In this document: piece by piece, positions 50,384-57,961 of the stretch
Layout of the letters: every line of letters begins with the position of its first letter
Position numbering within the stretch: the first letter of the stretch is position 1
NCBI GenBank assembly: GCA_000155435.1
Contig: DS990263.1
Coordinates: 484,300 to 548,299 of the forward strand
Length of the DNA: 64,000 nt
Direction: 5' to 3'
Origin: Clostridiales bacterium 1_7_47FAA
Lineage (GTDB): Bacteria > Bacillota > Clostridia > Lachnospirales > Lachnospiraceae
The notes under the pieces: generated by a model
The model's database searches: none
Seen by the model: only the letters and a program-made list of their open reading frames with translations
What the model was told of the DNA's origin: nothing
Position numbers and translations under genes: made by a program

Positions 50384-50974
50384 TCATTTTTTCCTGATGA
50401 ATTGCATGCCTTCGTAAATCCTCACCGGATTCCCGCGTTCCAGGCGGGTGTGTTCCAGCCATGCCAGTTCCTTTTCCCTCTGTCTGTTCTCCAGTTCCAT
50501 ATCTGCAAGGATATCACACAGGCGGTTCATGGCCAGCTTTTTATTCATGTGCTGGCTGCGGGCCTCGGTGGACACAACCGATATCCCGGTGGGGACATGG
50601 ATGATGCGCACCCCTGTCTCCACCTTATTCACATGCTGACCGCCCTTGCCTCCGCTGCAAAAGGTTTCAAAACGCAACTTCATATCCTCCCTGGCATCAG
50701 GCAGCTGTTCCAGGATACTCACGTCAATGAACCAGTTCTTCCGCCTGTGCTCCGGGCGGAACGGGCTTTTGCATATCCAGAGCACGCTTCCCTCCAGTTC
50801 CCGCATATCTTCTTCTGTCTCAAACATGATGGAGGAATACCCTCTGCCTGTTTTTCCGTGGGCACTCTGGACCAGGCGCATATCCCTCCTCTCCTTCTGG
50901 AGCTGTCTGTAAAATAATCCCACTGCCAGTTCGCATTCCGCCGGGCCCTGCCCGGAGCTGATCTGTACCCTCAT
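50384..50974 (-). CDS. prfH: Peptide chain release factor H
   Basis: A 196-residue release-factor-like protein with the GGQ motif in CSGGKGGQHVNKVETGVR (Gly-Gly-Gln about 110-112). It lacks the stop-codon recognition domain of RF1 and RF2, and its size fits PrfH. It is directly preceded by an RtcB homologue, the known partner arrangement: PrfH releases peptides from ribosomes whose 16S decoding centre has been cut, and RtcB2 reseals the rRNA. The two genes are separated by 8 bases. This points to a repair system against ribosome-cutting toxins such as colicin E3-like nucleases. Confidence 0.92.
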   Translation of the reverse strand: MRVQISSGQGPAECELAVGLFYRQLQKERRDMRLVQSAHGKTGRGYSSIMFETEEDMRELEGSVLWICKSPFRPEHRRKNWFIDVSILEQLPDAREDMKLRFETFCSGGKGGQHVNKVETGVRIIHVPTGISVVSTEARSQHMNKKLAMNRLCDILADMELENRQREKELAWLEHTRLERGNPVRIYEGMQFIRKK

Positions 50975-50982
50975 ATCCTCAC

Positions 50983-52056
50983 CTACCCTTTAAATGTGAT
51001 GAGCGGGCGCAGGGTTGCGACCACATCAACCAGTCCATATTCCAGCAGTGACTCCATAACCTGTTCCACGTTCTTGTATGCCTCGGGCGCTTCTGCGAAC
51101 AGCAGGTTGGTGTCGTGGCACACCACCTGGCTTTTATACCTGGTGCTGCGTATGGAATTGCGGTCGTATTTGCGGTCAATCCGGCTTTTACAGATGCTGC
51201 GCGCCCATTTGCGGCCTGCTCCATGGGAAATGGAATCCAGGGATATGTGTGTATCCCTGCCTGGAACACACACATAAGTCAGGCTTCCCCTGGAACCGGG
51301 AATGACCAGGGCATGGTGTCCGGCCGACACGCTTCCTTTCCTGTGCAGCCATCCTTCCCTGGTCTGCTCCACATAATTATGGCAGCTGTCCGTCAGCCGT
51401 TCCGTCCGGCTGTCAACATTCAGGTAATCCAGAAGCTTGACAGCGGCAGCCAGCCGGTTGCGCCCGGCCCACAAAAGCGCATTGTCGTGTTCCGCCAGGT
51501 AGGCATCCGCCTTGGAGGTACCCTCCTTAAGTCCGTCCGGCGAATAAAAACGTGAAAGGATTTCCTGCCCATAGCCCCTGGAGCCGGAATGGATTAAGAG
51601 AAAAATCTTTCCGTCCATAAGCCCCAGCTTTTCCGCCCTATCCCCATCATACACCTGGTCCAGGCACTGAAATTCAGCAAAGTGGTTGCCTGCGCCGATG
51701 GTCCCGAAATCCCGGATGGGACACGCCTCCTCATAGGGAATGTCACATGGGATGTCTTCCAGTCCGCGTATGGAGTTTAAACGGGTTACCCATTTATCCA
51801 TCTTGAATTTCTTCTGTTTTACCTCTGTCTTAAAAAGGCTCATTCCGCAGCCGATATCATTTCCAATCAAATGGGGATAAAACCTTCCCTGGCTGAGAAC
51901 CGCCATTCCGACCGGCGTCTTGCCCGGATGCAGGTCCGGCAGCCCCACGGCCCTTATGACCCCAGGCAGCCTGCCCACGCCGCAGAGCTGGTCCTTGGCA
52001 GCCTGCTCCACCCAATTCTTCTGATTACTGATCAATATGCAATTTTCCTGATTCAA
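50983..52056 (-). CDS. rtcB2: RtcB-family RNA ligase (RtcB2 type) paired with PrfH
   Basis: A 357-residue RNA-splicing ligase that joins 2',3'-cyclic phosphate or 3'-phosphate ends to 5'-OH ends with GTP and manganese. Visible signatures are DLHPGKTPVGMAVLSQG, IGNDIGCGMSLF, GTIGAGNHFAEFQ, HSGSRGYGQEI, and SHGAGRKWAR with the guanylated His. It is shorter than RtcB1 of tRNA splicing, as usual for the PrfH-linked form. The start is TTG 52056 with AAGGAG 10 bases upstream. The promoter, two short leader ORFs and a terminator-like hairpin lie in the 230 bases before it, which implies regulated expression. Confidence 0.92.
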   Translation of the reverse strand: MNQENCILISNQKNWVEQAAKDQLCGVGRLPGVIRAVGLPDLHPGKTPVGMAVLSQGRFYPHLIGNDIGCGMSLFKTEVKQKKFKMDKWVTRLNSIRGLEDIPCDIPYEEACPIRDFGTIGAGNHFAEFQCLDQVYDGDRAEKLGLMDGKIFLLIHSGSRGYGQEILSRFYSPDGLKEGTSKADAYLAEHDNALLWAGRNRLAAAVKLLDYLNVDSRTERLTDSCHNYVEQTREGWLHRKGSVSAGHHALVIPGSRGSLTYVCVPGRDTHISLDSISHGAGRKWARSICKSRIDRKYDRNSIRSTRYKSQVVCHDTNLLFAEAPEAYKNVEQVMESLLEYGLVDVVATLRPLITFKG

Positions 52057-52059
52057 ATC

Positions 52060-52140
52060 TTAAATCTCCTTCATAAGCTGACAGGTAAAAAAGGGTACAA
52101 AAAAACACGACAACAAGCCGTGCGCAAAAAAACATATCAT
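52060..52140 (-). CDS. Possible 26-residue leader ORF ending at the rtcB2 ribosome binding site
   Basis: ATG 52140 opens MICFFAHGLLSCFFVPFF... and stops 3 bases before the TTG of rtcB2. Its Phe and Cys codons cover the T-runs of the hairpin at 52099-52122, so ribosomes here would disrupt that hairpin and end on the rtcB2 site. AGGGA lies upstream at a fair distance. It may be chance. Confidence 0.3.
   Translation of the reverse strand: MICFFAHGLLSCFFVPFFTCQLMKEI
52099..52122 (-). terminator. Attenuator-like hairpin in the rtcB2-prfH leader
   Basis: On the - strand CACGGC pairs with GTCGTG (one G-U) around TTGTT and is followed by seven T. It lies between the promoter and rtcB2, so it would stop transcription before the operon unless it is prevented from forming. 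Confidence 0.5.
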
Positions 52141-52167
52141 ACGCCAGTCCCTGTCTGATTTACACTG

Positions 52168-52206
52168 TTATCTTGTTTTCACCTGATTCATCTGATTTGC
52201 CAACAT
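52168..52206 (-). CDS. 12-residue leader peptide of the rtcB2-prfH operon
   Basis: ATG 52206 is preceded by AAAGGAG at ideal spacing and encodes MLANQMNQVKTR. It is the first open frame of the operon transcript, 47 bases after the expected start site, and precedes the attenuator-like hairpin by about 45 bases. Its strong ribosome binding site argues that it is translated. Confidence 0.45.
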   Translation of the reverse strand: MLANQMNQVKTR

Positions 52207-52259
52207 AACAACCACTCCTTTGCTTATGAAGGACCGCCGTCCCACTTATTCTAGAACTT

Positions 52260-52288
52260 ACTATAATGGGAAAGCCGGAAAATGTCAA
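52260..52288 (-). promoter_or_regulatory. Sigma-A promoter of the rtcB2-prfH operon
   Basis: On the - strand: TTGACA (52283-52288), a 17-base spacer and TATAGT (52260-52265). Both hexamers are near consensus. A short palindrome, TTCTAGAA (about 52248-52255), covers the expected start of transcription. Confidence 0.75.
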
Positions 52289-52306
52289 CCACTAAACAGA
52301 AAACTT

Positions 52307-52423
52307 TTATTTGCGGTTGATGAAATACTTTACCAGCTCAATCACAATTACAACGGTAAGTACGGTAACGGCCGTATTGACCGGATTTTCAAACAGCTTT
52401 GTGAATAACTCTCCTGCGCTCAT
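52307..52423 (-). CDS. 38-residue membrane peptide with its own promoter
   Basis: ATG 52423 opens MSAGELFTKLFENPVNTAV..., with an amphipathic start, one membrane helix (TVLTVVIVIELVKYF) and a basic end INRK. Its own sigma-A promoter is seen just upstream: TTGCCA (52477-52482), a 17-base spacer and TATAAT (52454-52459) on the - strand. It lies at the promoter of the rtcB2 operon. The form recalls small holin-like or type I toxin peptides, but no homology can be claimed. Confidence 0.55.
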   Translation of the reverse strand: MSAGELFTKLFENPVNTAVTVLTVVIVIELVKYFINRK

Positions 52424-52634
52424 GATCCTGTCTCCATTCGTTTAATAACCCTTATTATAATATAAAAATATGCGTATGGCAAGGCGCAAGGCTGACAGGG
52501 ATGAAGATTCAAACACAACCTTGGACATGAAGGAAATGAAATCAATATCTTGGACAATATGTACAAAAAGCAGGGGGAAGGTTTGTGTAAATCAGAAAAA
52601 ATAGTGATAAAAGAAGACATTTTCAAAAATAGCA

Positions 52635-52685
52635 TTGACATTGGATATAAATGAATATATTCTAAAAGTGAACATATTCACTTTT
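52635..52685 (+). promoter_or_regulatory. Promoter with two palindromic operators downstream of the TetR gene
   Basis: TTGACA (52635-52640), a 17-base spacer and TATTCT (52658-52663). GAATATATTC (52653-52662) overlaps the -10, and a perfect palindrome AAAAGTGAA/TTCACTTTT (52664-52672, 52677-52685) covers the start. It reads towards the 3' end of the TetR gene, so its product is unclear: an antisense or short RNA, or a remnant. The remaining part of the 52424-52718 gap holds no gene that I can support. Confidence 0.5.
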
Positions 52686-52706
52686 GGCGGGAGTATTTAT
52701 ACATAA

Positions 52707-52742
52707 AAGACCGCCGGGTTAAGATCTGGTCCGGCGGTCTTC
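52707..52742 (-). terminator. Terminator of the TetR gene
   Basis: AAGACCGCCGG pairs with CCGGCGGTCTT across about 12 bases, followed on the - strand by TTTTATG. One arm overlaps the last codons of the TetR gene. Confidence 0.75.
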
Positions 52743-53330
52743 CTCTATCCAATGGTCTATGAGGGATAATATATCGTTTTTAACGGTATCGTCATGGAAG
52801 AAGTATCCAACCTTCTTCCTGGTCACTTCGGAATGGGCATACTGGATGGAATCCAGCACGCTGGCATGGGATAACAGAATCTCCTTCCCCGTATGCGGGC
52901 AGAACTCTCCCAGCAGTCCGGCTATCCGCTCCAGGTAAAGCTGCGATGCAGCCCTTACCCCCTCGTAGTTCTTTCCAACGGTCACCTGGTCCTCCTGGGC
53001 TGCTTTGGCAAGCCGGACGGTCTTTTCATCCCGGTCAAAGGCATTGGAGTTGTCAATCAGATAATCGGCCAGCTCCCGCGGGGTGCGCAGGTTCCCGATT
53101 TCCTCTGTGGAATGCCGGATGAATGTTATGGCATGTTCATTCCAGATATCAGCCAGCACATCCCGCTTTGTCTTATAATGATTGTAAAATGAACCAATGG
53201 AATAACCGGATTCCTTCACGATGTCATGTACGCTGGTATTCCTGTATCCCCGTTCCTGGAAAAGTTTAAGGGCCGCGGCCTTAATCTCCTGATGGGTCAT
53301 TTCCGATTTTTCTTTTTGGCGAAGGCTCAT
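52719..53330 (-). CDS. TetR-family transcriptional regulator
   Basis: A 203-residue regulator with an N-terminal helix-turn-helix: IKAAALKLFQERGYRNTSV, DIVKESGYSIGSFYNHYKTK. The C-terminal domain is the variable ligand-binding part. It is transcribed divergently from the flavin oxidoreductase gene, 109 bases away, and probably represses it. A weak dyad, ATAGCA-GGAA-TGCTGTAT (about 53375-53393), lies in that gap and may be the operator. The strong palindromes downstream of the gene (52653-52685) are further candidates. The inducer may be the substrate of the oxidoreductase or the SDR. Confidence 0.9.
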   Translation of the reverse strand: MSLRQKEKSEMTHQEIKAAALKLFQERGYRNTSVHDIVKESGYSIGSFYNHYKTKRDVLADIWNEHAITFIRHSTEEIGNLRTPRELADYLIDNSNAFDRDEKTVRLAKAAQEDQVTVGKNYEGVRAASQLYLERIAGLLGEFCPHTGKEILLSHASVLDSIQYAHSEVTRKKVGYFFHDDTVKNDILSLIDHWIEEDRRTRS

Positions 53331-53439
53331 ATTGATTACCTGCTTTCCCGTGTTTTATCTGTTCCGGGTTTTATTATAGCAGGAATGCTGTATTTTGTGA
53401 AGATAATCCAATCAACCAAACATTCAAGGAGGTATTATT

Positions 53440-55419
53440 ATGGGAAGTTATCCACATATTTTCACACCGGGAAGAATCGGGCACGTTACCGTGCGCAACC
53501 GTACGGTCATGCCGTCCATGGGAACCAACATGTCGGACCATGGATTCGTCAACGATGCCATTGTCAACCACTATGTTGAGCGGGCCAAAGGCGGCGTGGG
53601 CCTGATCATGGTGGAGGTGACCTGCGTGGACACCCCGCTGGGCCTGAACACGCTGAACATGCTTGTGGCCGATGACGATAAGTACATACCGGGGCTTACA
53701 CGTCTGGCTTCTGCCATCCATGAACACGGCGCAAAATGTTTTCTCCAGCTGAGCCACACCGGACGCGGCGCGCGCAGGAAGAATATCCACGCCCAGCCAG
53801 TGGGACCATCTGCCGTGCCGATGCCATTTTCCTTCATGATGGGTTTTGGCAATGAGGAACCCAGGGCCCTCACCACCAGCGAGATCCGGGAGATTGAGGA
53901 CAGGTATGCAGCGGCTGCAATCCGGGCTAAGAAGGCCGGGTTTGACGGTGTGGAACTCCACGCCTGTGGTTACTATATGGGACAGCAGTTCCTCTCTTCC
54001 ACTGCCAACATAAGGACGGATGAATACGGCGGCAGCCCGGAGAACCGGAGCCGTTTCTATTCCAATATCATAGGAAAAATCAGACGCGGCTGCGGCAGGG
54101 AGTTCGGGCTTGTGGTGAAGCAGGCTGTCATGGAGGCCGGGGAACAGGGCGGGATTACCATGGAAGAAGGCATGTACTACGCCAACCGTTTCCTCACCGC
54201 AGGGGCTGACGGGATTGAGGTCATGGGAGGTTCCTGGAAACCGCAGCCGGATCTGGACGATATCCCCAGTACGGCGGATAAACCAGGACGCATGCTGGGA
54301 CTTTGTTCCATTGTCAAGAAGACCGTGCCCTCCATGCCGGGTGAAAAGGGACAGCCCGTATTCATCGGCGGCGGACGCACATACCTGCCGGAGCTGGCGG
54401 AACAGGCCCTGGCTGACGGACAATGCGATTTCATTTTCATGGGGCACGGGCTTCTGGCGGAACCTCATCTGGTGAACTATCTGGAACATGACTGCTATGA
54501 CCAGGCCAGGCCCTGTATCGGATGCAACCTGTGTGCCGATGACCAGCTCTCCCATGGACGCCACATCCGCTGTTCCTGTAATGCAGTGCTCGGCAATGGG
54601 GATAATGACTATTCCATCCGGCCTGCCGTTGTCAAAAAAAATGTCCTGGTTGTAGGAGGCGGCATCGCCGGGATGGAAGCTGCCAGGGTGTCTGCCATGA
54701 GGGGACACCAGGTCACCCTGGTGGAAATGAATGACCACCTTGGAGGCCAGCTGGACTACGCGGTGGCGCCTCCCTACAAGGATAACCTGAAACAGTTATA
54801 CCCTTACTATGAAAAGCAGCTGAAGCTGAACGGCGTACAGGTCCTTCTGAACACCAGGGCGGATGTTTCGTGGATCCTGTCCCGGAAACCGGACGCAGTC
54901 ATCTGGGCCTGCGGCGTCCGTCCGGCCGCACTCCCCATACCCGGTTTTGAAAAACCCAATGTCTCCACTGCCAAGGAGGTGCTTCTCGGAAAGGAAACAG
55001 GCAGCCATGTGGTGATTATCGGCGGCGGTGTGGTTGGCTGTGAGACAGCTGAACTTCTGCTTTTGCAGGGCAAAAAAGTGACTGTGGTGGAAATGCTGGA
55101 CACCCTGGCAGGGAAGATGGCCGCTACTACCCGCTCCATCCTTATGGGGCATTTAAAGGGACATGGCCTTACTGTATATATGGAGTGTACCTGCAGGGAA
55201 ATCACGGATACCGGAGTCATTATCGAGGACAAGGAAGGAAAGAAAACGGAAATTGTCTGTGATGACGTGTTAATCAGTATCGGGGATAAACCCAACAATG
55301 AACTGTGTGACCAGCTGGTATCCATGGTTCCGGAATTTTACAATATCGGTGACAGCCAAATGCCGGACAGCTTCGCAGCGTCCTCATCCGCCGGGTATTA
55401 TACGGCGCTGGGGATATAG
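53440..55419 (+). CDS. Old-yellow-enzyme family NADH:flavin oxidoreductase (BaiCD/2,4-dienoyl-CoA reductase type)
   Basis: A 659-residue flavoenzyme in three parts: a TIM-barrel FMN domain (about 1-360) with VRNRTVMPSMGTNM, the substrate-site motif ELHACGYYMGQQFLS and DEYGGSPENRSRF; an iron-sulfur segment with CIGCNLCADDQ and a later CSC; and FAD/NAD(P)H-binding domains with VVGGGIAGMEAA and VIIGGGVVGCETAEL. Such enzymes reduce enoate double bonds of fatty acyl-CoA, bile acids or steroids. It is followed by an SDR that resembles hydroxysteroid dehydrogenases. AAGGAGGT precedes the start. The substrate is inferred only from the company it keeps. Confidence 0.9.
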   Translation: MGSYPHIFTPGRIGHVTVRNRTVMPSMGTNMSDHGFVNDAIVNHYVERAKGGVGLIMVEVTCVDTPLGLNTLNMLVADDDKYIPGLTRLASAIHEHGAKCFLQLSHTGRGARRKNIHAQPVGPSAVPMPFSFMMGFGNEEPRALTTSEIREIEDRYAAAAIRAKKAGFDGVELHACGYYMGQQFLSSTANIRTDEYGGSPENRSRFYSNIIGKIRRGCGREFGLVVKQAVMEAGEQGGITMEEGMYYANRFLTAGADGIEVMGGSWKPQPDLDDIPSTADKPGRMLGLCSIVKKTVPSMPGEKGQPVFIGGGRTYLPELAEQALADGQCDFIFMGHGLLAEPHLVNYLEHDCYDQARPCIGCNLCADDQLSHGRHIRCSCNAVLGNGDNDYSIRPAVVKKNVLVVGGGIAGMEAARVSAMRGHQVTLVEMNDHLGGQLDYAVAPPYKDNLKQLYPYYEKQLKLNGVQVLLNTRADVSWILSRKPDAVIWACGVRPAALPIPGFEKPNVSTAKEVLLGKETGSHVVIIGGGVVGCETAELLLLQGKKVTVVEMLDTLAGKMAATTRSILMGHLKGHGLTVYMECTCREITDTGVIIEDKEGKKTEIVCDDVLISIGDKPNNELCDQLVSMVPEFYNIGDSQMPDSFAASSSAGYYTALGI

Positions 55420-55497
55420 GGCTAATACGGTGCTGGGAATATACGGCTTACGGTGCTGGGAATTCAGGGCTTATGGCGCTGGGAATATAGGACTATA
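55401..55497 (+). repeat. Four tandem repeats of about 24 bp between the oxidoreductase and SDR genes
   Basis: Copies of TACGGYGCTGGGAATATA-GGCTTA occur at 55401-55425, 55426-55450, 55451-55473 and 55474-55497. The first includes the last codons and stop of the oxidoreductase gene, so the array grew out of the gene end. The repeats are degenerate and without spacers. Confidence 0.75.
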
Positions 55498-55498
55498 T

Positions 55499-55521
55499 GG
55501 GAACTGCGCGGCGCAGTTCCC
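55499..55521 (+). terminator. Perfect hairpin before the SDR gene
   Basis: GGGAACTGCGC and GCGCAGTTCCC are perfect 11-base inverted copies with one base between. No T-run follows, so it may be an mRNA processing or stabilising element rather than a terminator. The AAGGAGGG of the SDR gene lies 11 bases further on. Confidence 0.5.
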
Positions 55522-55545
55522 ACTGACAGATAAGGAGGGTGGAAA

Positions 55546-56352
55546 ATGGACAGGATTAAGGACAAGGTTGCAATCGTAACCGCATGTACAAGAGGAATCG
55601 GACGGGCCATTTCGGACCGTTTTGCAGAGGAAGGGGCCATTGTTTATATGGCTGTGCGAAGGGTGGACGCGGGACAGGAAATCGCAGACACCCATAACGC
55701 GCTGGGGCGCAGGGTGCACGTGGTTTATTTTGACGGGGATATCCTTGATACCATCAGGCCCATGGTGGAATCTGTTTATGAGGCAGAGGGACGTATCGAC
55801 ATCCTGGTAAATAATCTGGGCGGCGGGGTCAGGCCCGGGAACAAGGATATCGTGGGAAGCGATATGGAAGCCATACATAAGGCATTTGAATTCAATACCA
55901 TCGTCACATCCCTGTGTGCCCAGTATGCGGTTCCCCATATGATAGAGGGAGGCGGCGGAAGCATTGTTAACATATCTTCCGAGACAGCCGTGGTCCCCCA
56001 GCTGACCAGAAGCTGGTACGGCATTGCCAAGACAGCGGTCAATGCACTGACCGAACATATTGCCGTCCAGTACGGTCCCCAGAATATCCGGTGCAACGCT
56101 GTGATGCCTCCATTTACAAAAACAGACGCAGTCAAGGTGCTTCCCCCGGAGTTCATGGAACAATACGCCAGGGCGGTCCCTTTAAGGCGTGTGGCTGAGC
56201 CTGAGGACATGGCCAATGCCGTGCTGTTCCTGGCCAGCGACGAGGCGTCTTTCATCACCGGCCAGTGCCTGCTGGTTAATGGGGGGTATACCCTTCCGGG
56301 AGCCGATTATGCGGATTCCATAGCGCCAAGGACAGCCGGATGCCGAGGATGA
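55546..56352 (+). CDS. Short-chain dehydrogenase resembling 7-alpha-hydroxysteroid dehydrogenase
   Basis: A 268-residue SDR with the cofactor motif TACTRGIGRAI (TGxxxGxG variant), VNNLGGG in place of NNAG, catalytic Ser in VNISSETA, and the YxxxK pair in SWYGIAKTAVN. Stretches such as AEEGAIVYMA, EAEGRIDILVNN, GGGSIVNIS, NIRCNAV and NAVLF-ASDEA match what I remember of clostridial 7-alpha-hydroxysteroid dehydrogenases more closely than generic SDRs. It would oxidise or reduce a hydroxyl on a steroid or bile acid. It is preceded by a strong AAGGAGGG and lies in the same operon as the flavin oxidoreductase. Substrate not proven. Confidence 0.82.
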   Translation: MDRIKDKVAIVTACTRGIGRAISDRFAEEGAIVYMAVRRVDAGQEIADTHNALGRRVHVVYFDGDILDTIRPMVESVYEAEGRIDILVNNLGGGVRPGNKDIVGSDMEAIHKAFEFNTIVTSLCAQYAVPHMIEGGGGSIVNISSETAVVPQLTRSWYGIAKTAVNALTEHIAVQYGPQNIRCNAVMPPFTKTDAVKVLPPEFMEQYARAVPLRRVAEPEDMANAVLFLASDEASFITGQCLLVNGGYTLPGADYADSIAPRTAGCRG

Positions 56353-56371
56353 CGGGATACGGATGATTGGG

Positions 56372-56426
56372 GAAGAGGTACGGTATTGCATGGATTGGAT
56401 TCAATCGGGCAATACCGTACCTCTTC
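56372..56426. terminator. Perfect 18-bp inverted repeat between converging genes
   Basis: GAAGAGGTACGGTATTGC (56372-56389) and its exact complement (56409-56426) surround a 19-base loop. It separates the SDR gene from the convergent protease gene and probably stops transcription from both sides, although no long T-run is present. Confidence 0.6.
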
Positions 56427-57189
56427 ATATTAGTTTCGGGTCAGCTTGATTTTTTATATACTTTTTCAGGAAAATCAAACTAAAGATAAGAATCAGAAAT
56501 CCAATGGCAATAGAAGAAACCATAACATGATATGGAATAAAATCGGATTTCATAAAATAATTCAAGATAAGGGAATAGGTATTATTGGCTATATGTATAA
56601 GCATACCTAGCCTTAAATCATTTGTAATTGAAATCACATAGCCGATAATCAGACCCATATAAACCGCACTAATGAACTGGACCAAATTCATATGGCTTAT
56701 ACCAAACAATATGGCGGAAAAAATAACGGCATAAATATTTCTGTGATAACGTTTTATACTATTATACAGAATACCACGGAAAAATAATTCTTCTAAAACA
56801 GGCAGGATAAGGCACGTATAAATAATAATGACTGGATTTCTCGAACTATCCTGTATGGCATCGAATGCTTCACTTCCAATCTGATTAAACAAGCCTGCCC
56901 CAATCTGTGGAATAAGCATGAAAATCAGTTTATGGGACATACATATACCAATGCCGGATAATAGGCATAAAAGATATGGTCTCCATTCGGATGATATAAA
57001 ACATTTTTTAAGATTGGAACCAGATAAATATTTTTTAAAAAATATAATGAACACCATGTAGGATATGCCTTGGGTTGTATAGAGCATAATAGACCTAGCT
57101 ATGTAATCTAATGATGAGAAGATAGAAAAACAGAGTCCATTTATTATAGATGTAATCATTTGAAAAAATATCCATATTAGAAATGCCAT
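56425..57189 (-). CDS. CPBP-family intramembrane protease
   Basis: A 254-residue protein with about seven membrane helices. Family motifs are present: EELFFRG (the EExxxR active-site motif), and FGISHMN with the metal-binding His. CPBP (Abi) proteases cut within the membrane and in Firmicutes are often linked to bacteriocin immunity or peptide processing. ATG 57189 is chosen because AGGAGGG lies 7 bases upstream; the frame continues back to 57228, overlapping the next gene. It is probably in an operon with the two duplicated membrane proteins upstream. Confidence 0.85.
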   Translation of the reverse strand: MAFLIWIFFQMITSIINGLCFSIFSSLDYIARSIMLYTTQGISYMVFIIFFKKYLSGSNLKKCFISSEWRPYLLCLLSGIGICMSHKLIFMLIPQIGAGLFNQIGSEAFDAIQDSSRNPVIIIYTCLILPVLEELFFRGILYNSIKRYHRNIYAVIFSAILFGISHMNLVQFISAVYMGLIIGYVISITNDLRLGMLIHIANNTYSLILNYFMKSDFIPYHVMVSSIAIGFLILIFSLIFLKKYIKNQADPKLI

Positions 57190-57200
57190 GGTTTTCCCTC

Positions 57201-57941
57201 CTATCGTACATTTCTTTGGTTTTTCCATAAAGATACATTATTTTTTCCATAATGGCTGGTTTTAAAATGTCCCTTCCCAAGCGACCAGAAAACGTGCAAT
57301 CCGACCAGTGTAAAAAATAAGAAATAGAGTAGGCCCCCAATAGGATATATGTGAGGGGCTTTGTATATAACCTGCCGTTCTCCGTCTGGGGATATTCTTA
57401 CAAATTGGGATGGATAAGCAGAACGTTCATAGGTGTATCCATTCATGGTCCTACTAGGCTTTTCTAAATATTGTATGAGTCTGCTTTCGGCATCCCTGTC
57501 TACCCTTATCTTATTCCATACCTTACATACTTCGCCGTCACGGGTCAGTTCATATACCCTGCGGGATCTCATGGACGATACCAGAATATTATCGCCATGG
57601 AATTGAAAATAATAGTATGCCTTGGAATTATCTATCTTGAGCCCAAAAATAAACTCTCCATTCTGATTATACGCATTCATATATCCATCTGTGAATCCCA
57701 GAATCATATCCCCATTTTCAGAAACATCAAATACATCAAGTACAGCGTCAGTCATATGCTCACTATCTGACTTTTTTATATAGTCTATATTCCTGTTTAC
57801 ACCTTTTATTTCGTTTTCTTCTGACAGGACAAATGTTTGCGCGATTGATTCAGCAGCATATACATATCCGCAACAAAATAAAATCGATATAATCATCACA
57901 ACAAGACTGACTATCCTTATCCGCCGGAAAAGGGATTTCAT
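57201..57941 (-). CDS. Membrane protein, tandem paralogue 1
   Basis: A 246-residue protein with an N-terminal signal or anchor helix (about 8-28, ending YVYAAE), an external domain with FDVSENGDMILGFTDGYMNAYNQ and SAYPSQFVRISPDGERQV, which looks like beta-propeller-type strand repeats, and a C-terminal helix (about 205-222) followed by a basic tail. It is about 75-80 percent identical by eye to the next protein. The function is unknown; the position next to a CPBP protease and a LytTR system suggests an envelope or peptide-related role. Confidence 0.7.
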   Translation of the reverse strand: MKSLFRRIRIVSLVVMIISILFCCGYVYAAESIAQTFVLSEENEIKGVNRNIDYIKKSDSEHMTDAVLDVFDVSENGDMILGFTDGYMNAYNQNGEFIFGLKIDNSKAYYYFQFHGDNILVSSMRSRRVYELTRDGEVCKVWNKIRVDRDAESRLIQYLEKPSRTMNGYTYERSAYPSQFVRISPDGERQVIYKAPHIYPIGGLLYFLFFTLVGLHVFWSLGKGHFKTSHYGKNNVSLWKNQRNVR

Positions 57942-57961
57942 ATATCATGGCCTCCTAATCG

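Noticed and set aside
52220-52408. A 62-codon rightward open frame
   Set aside because: It lies opposite two good leftward promoters and the 38-residue peptide gene, and has no ribosome binding site.
55401-55497. CRISPR array
   Set aside because: The four units are degenerate and directly adjacent, without spacers, and no cas genes are near.
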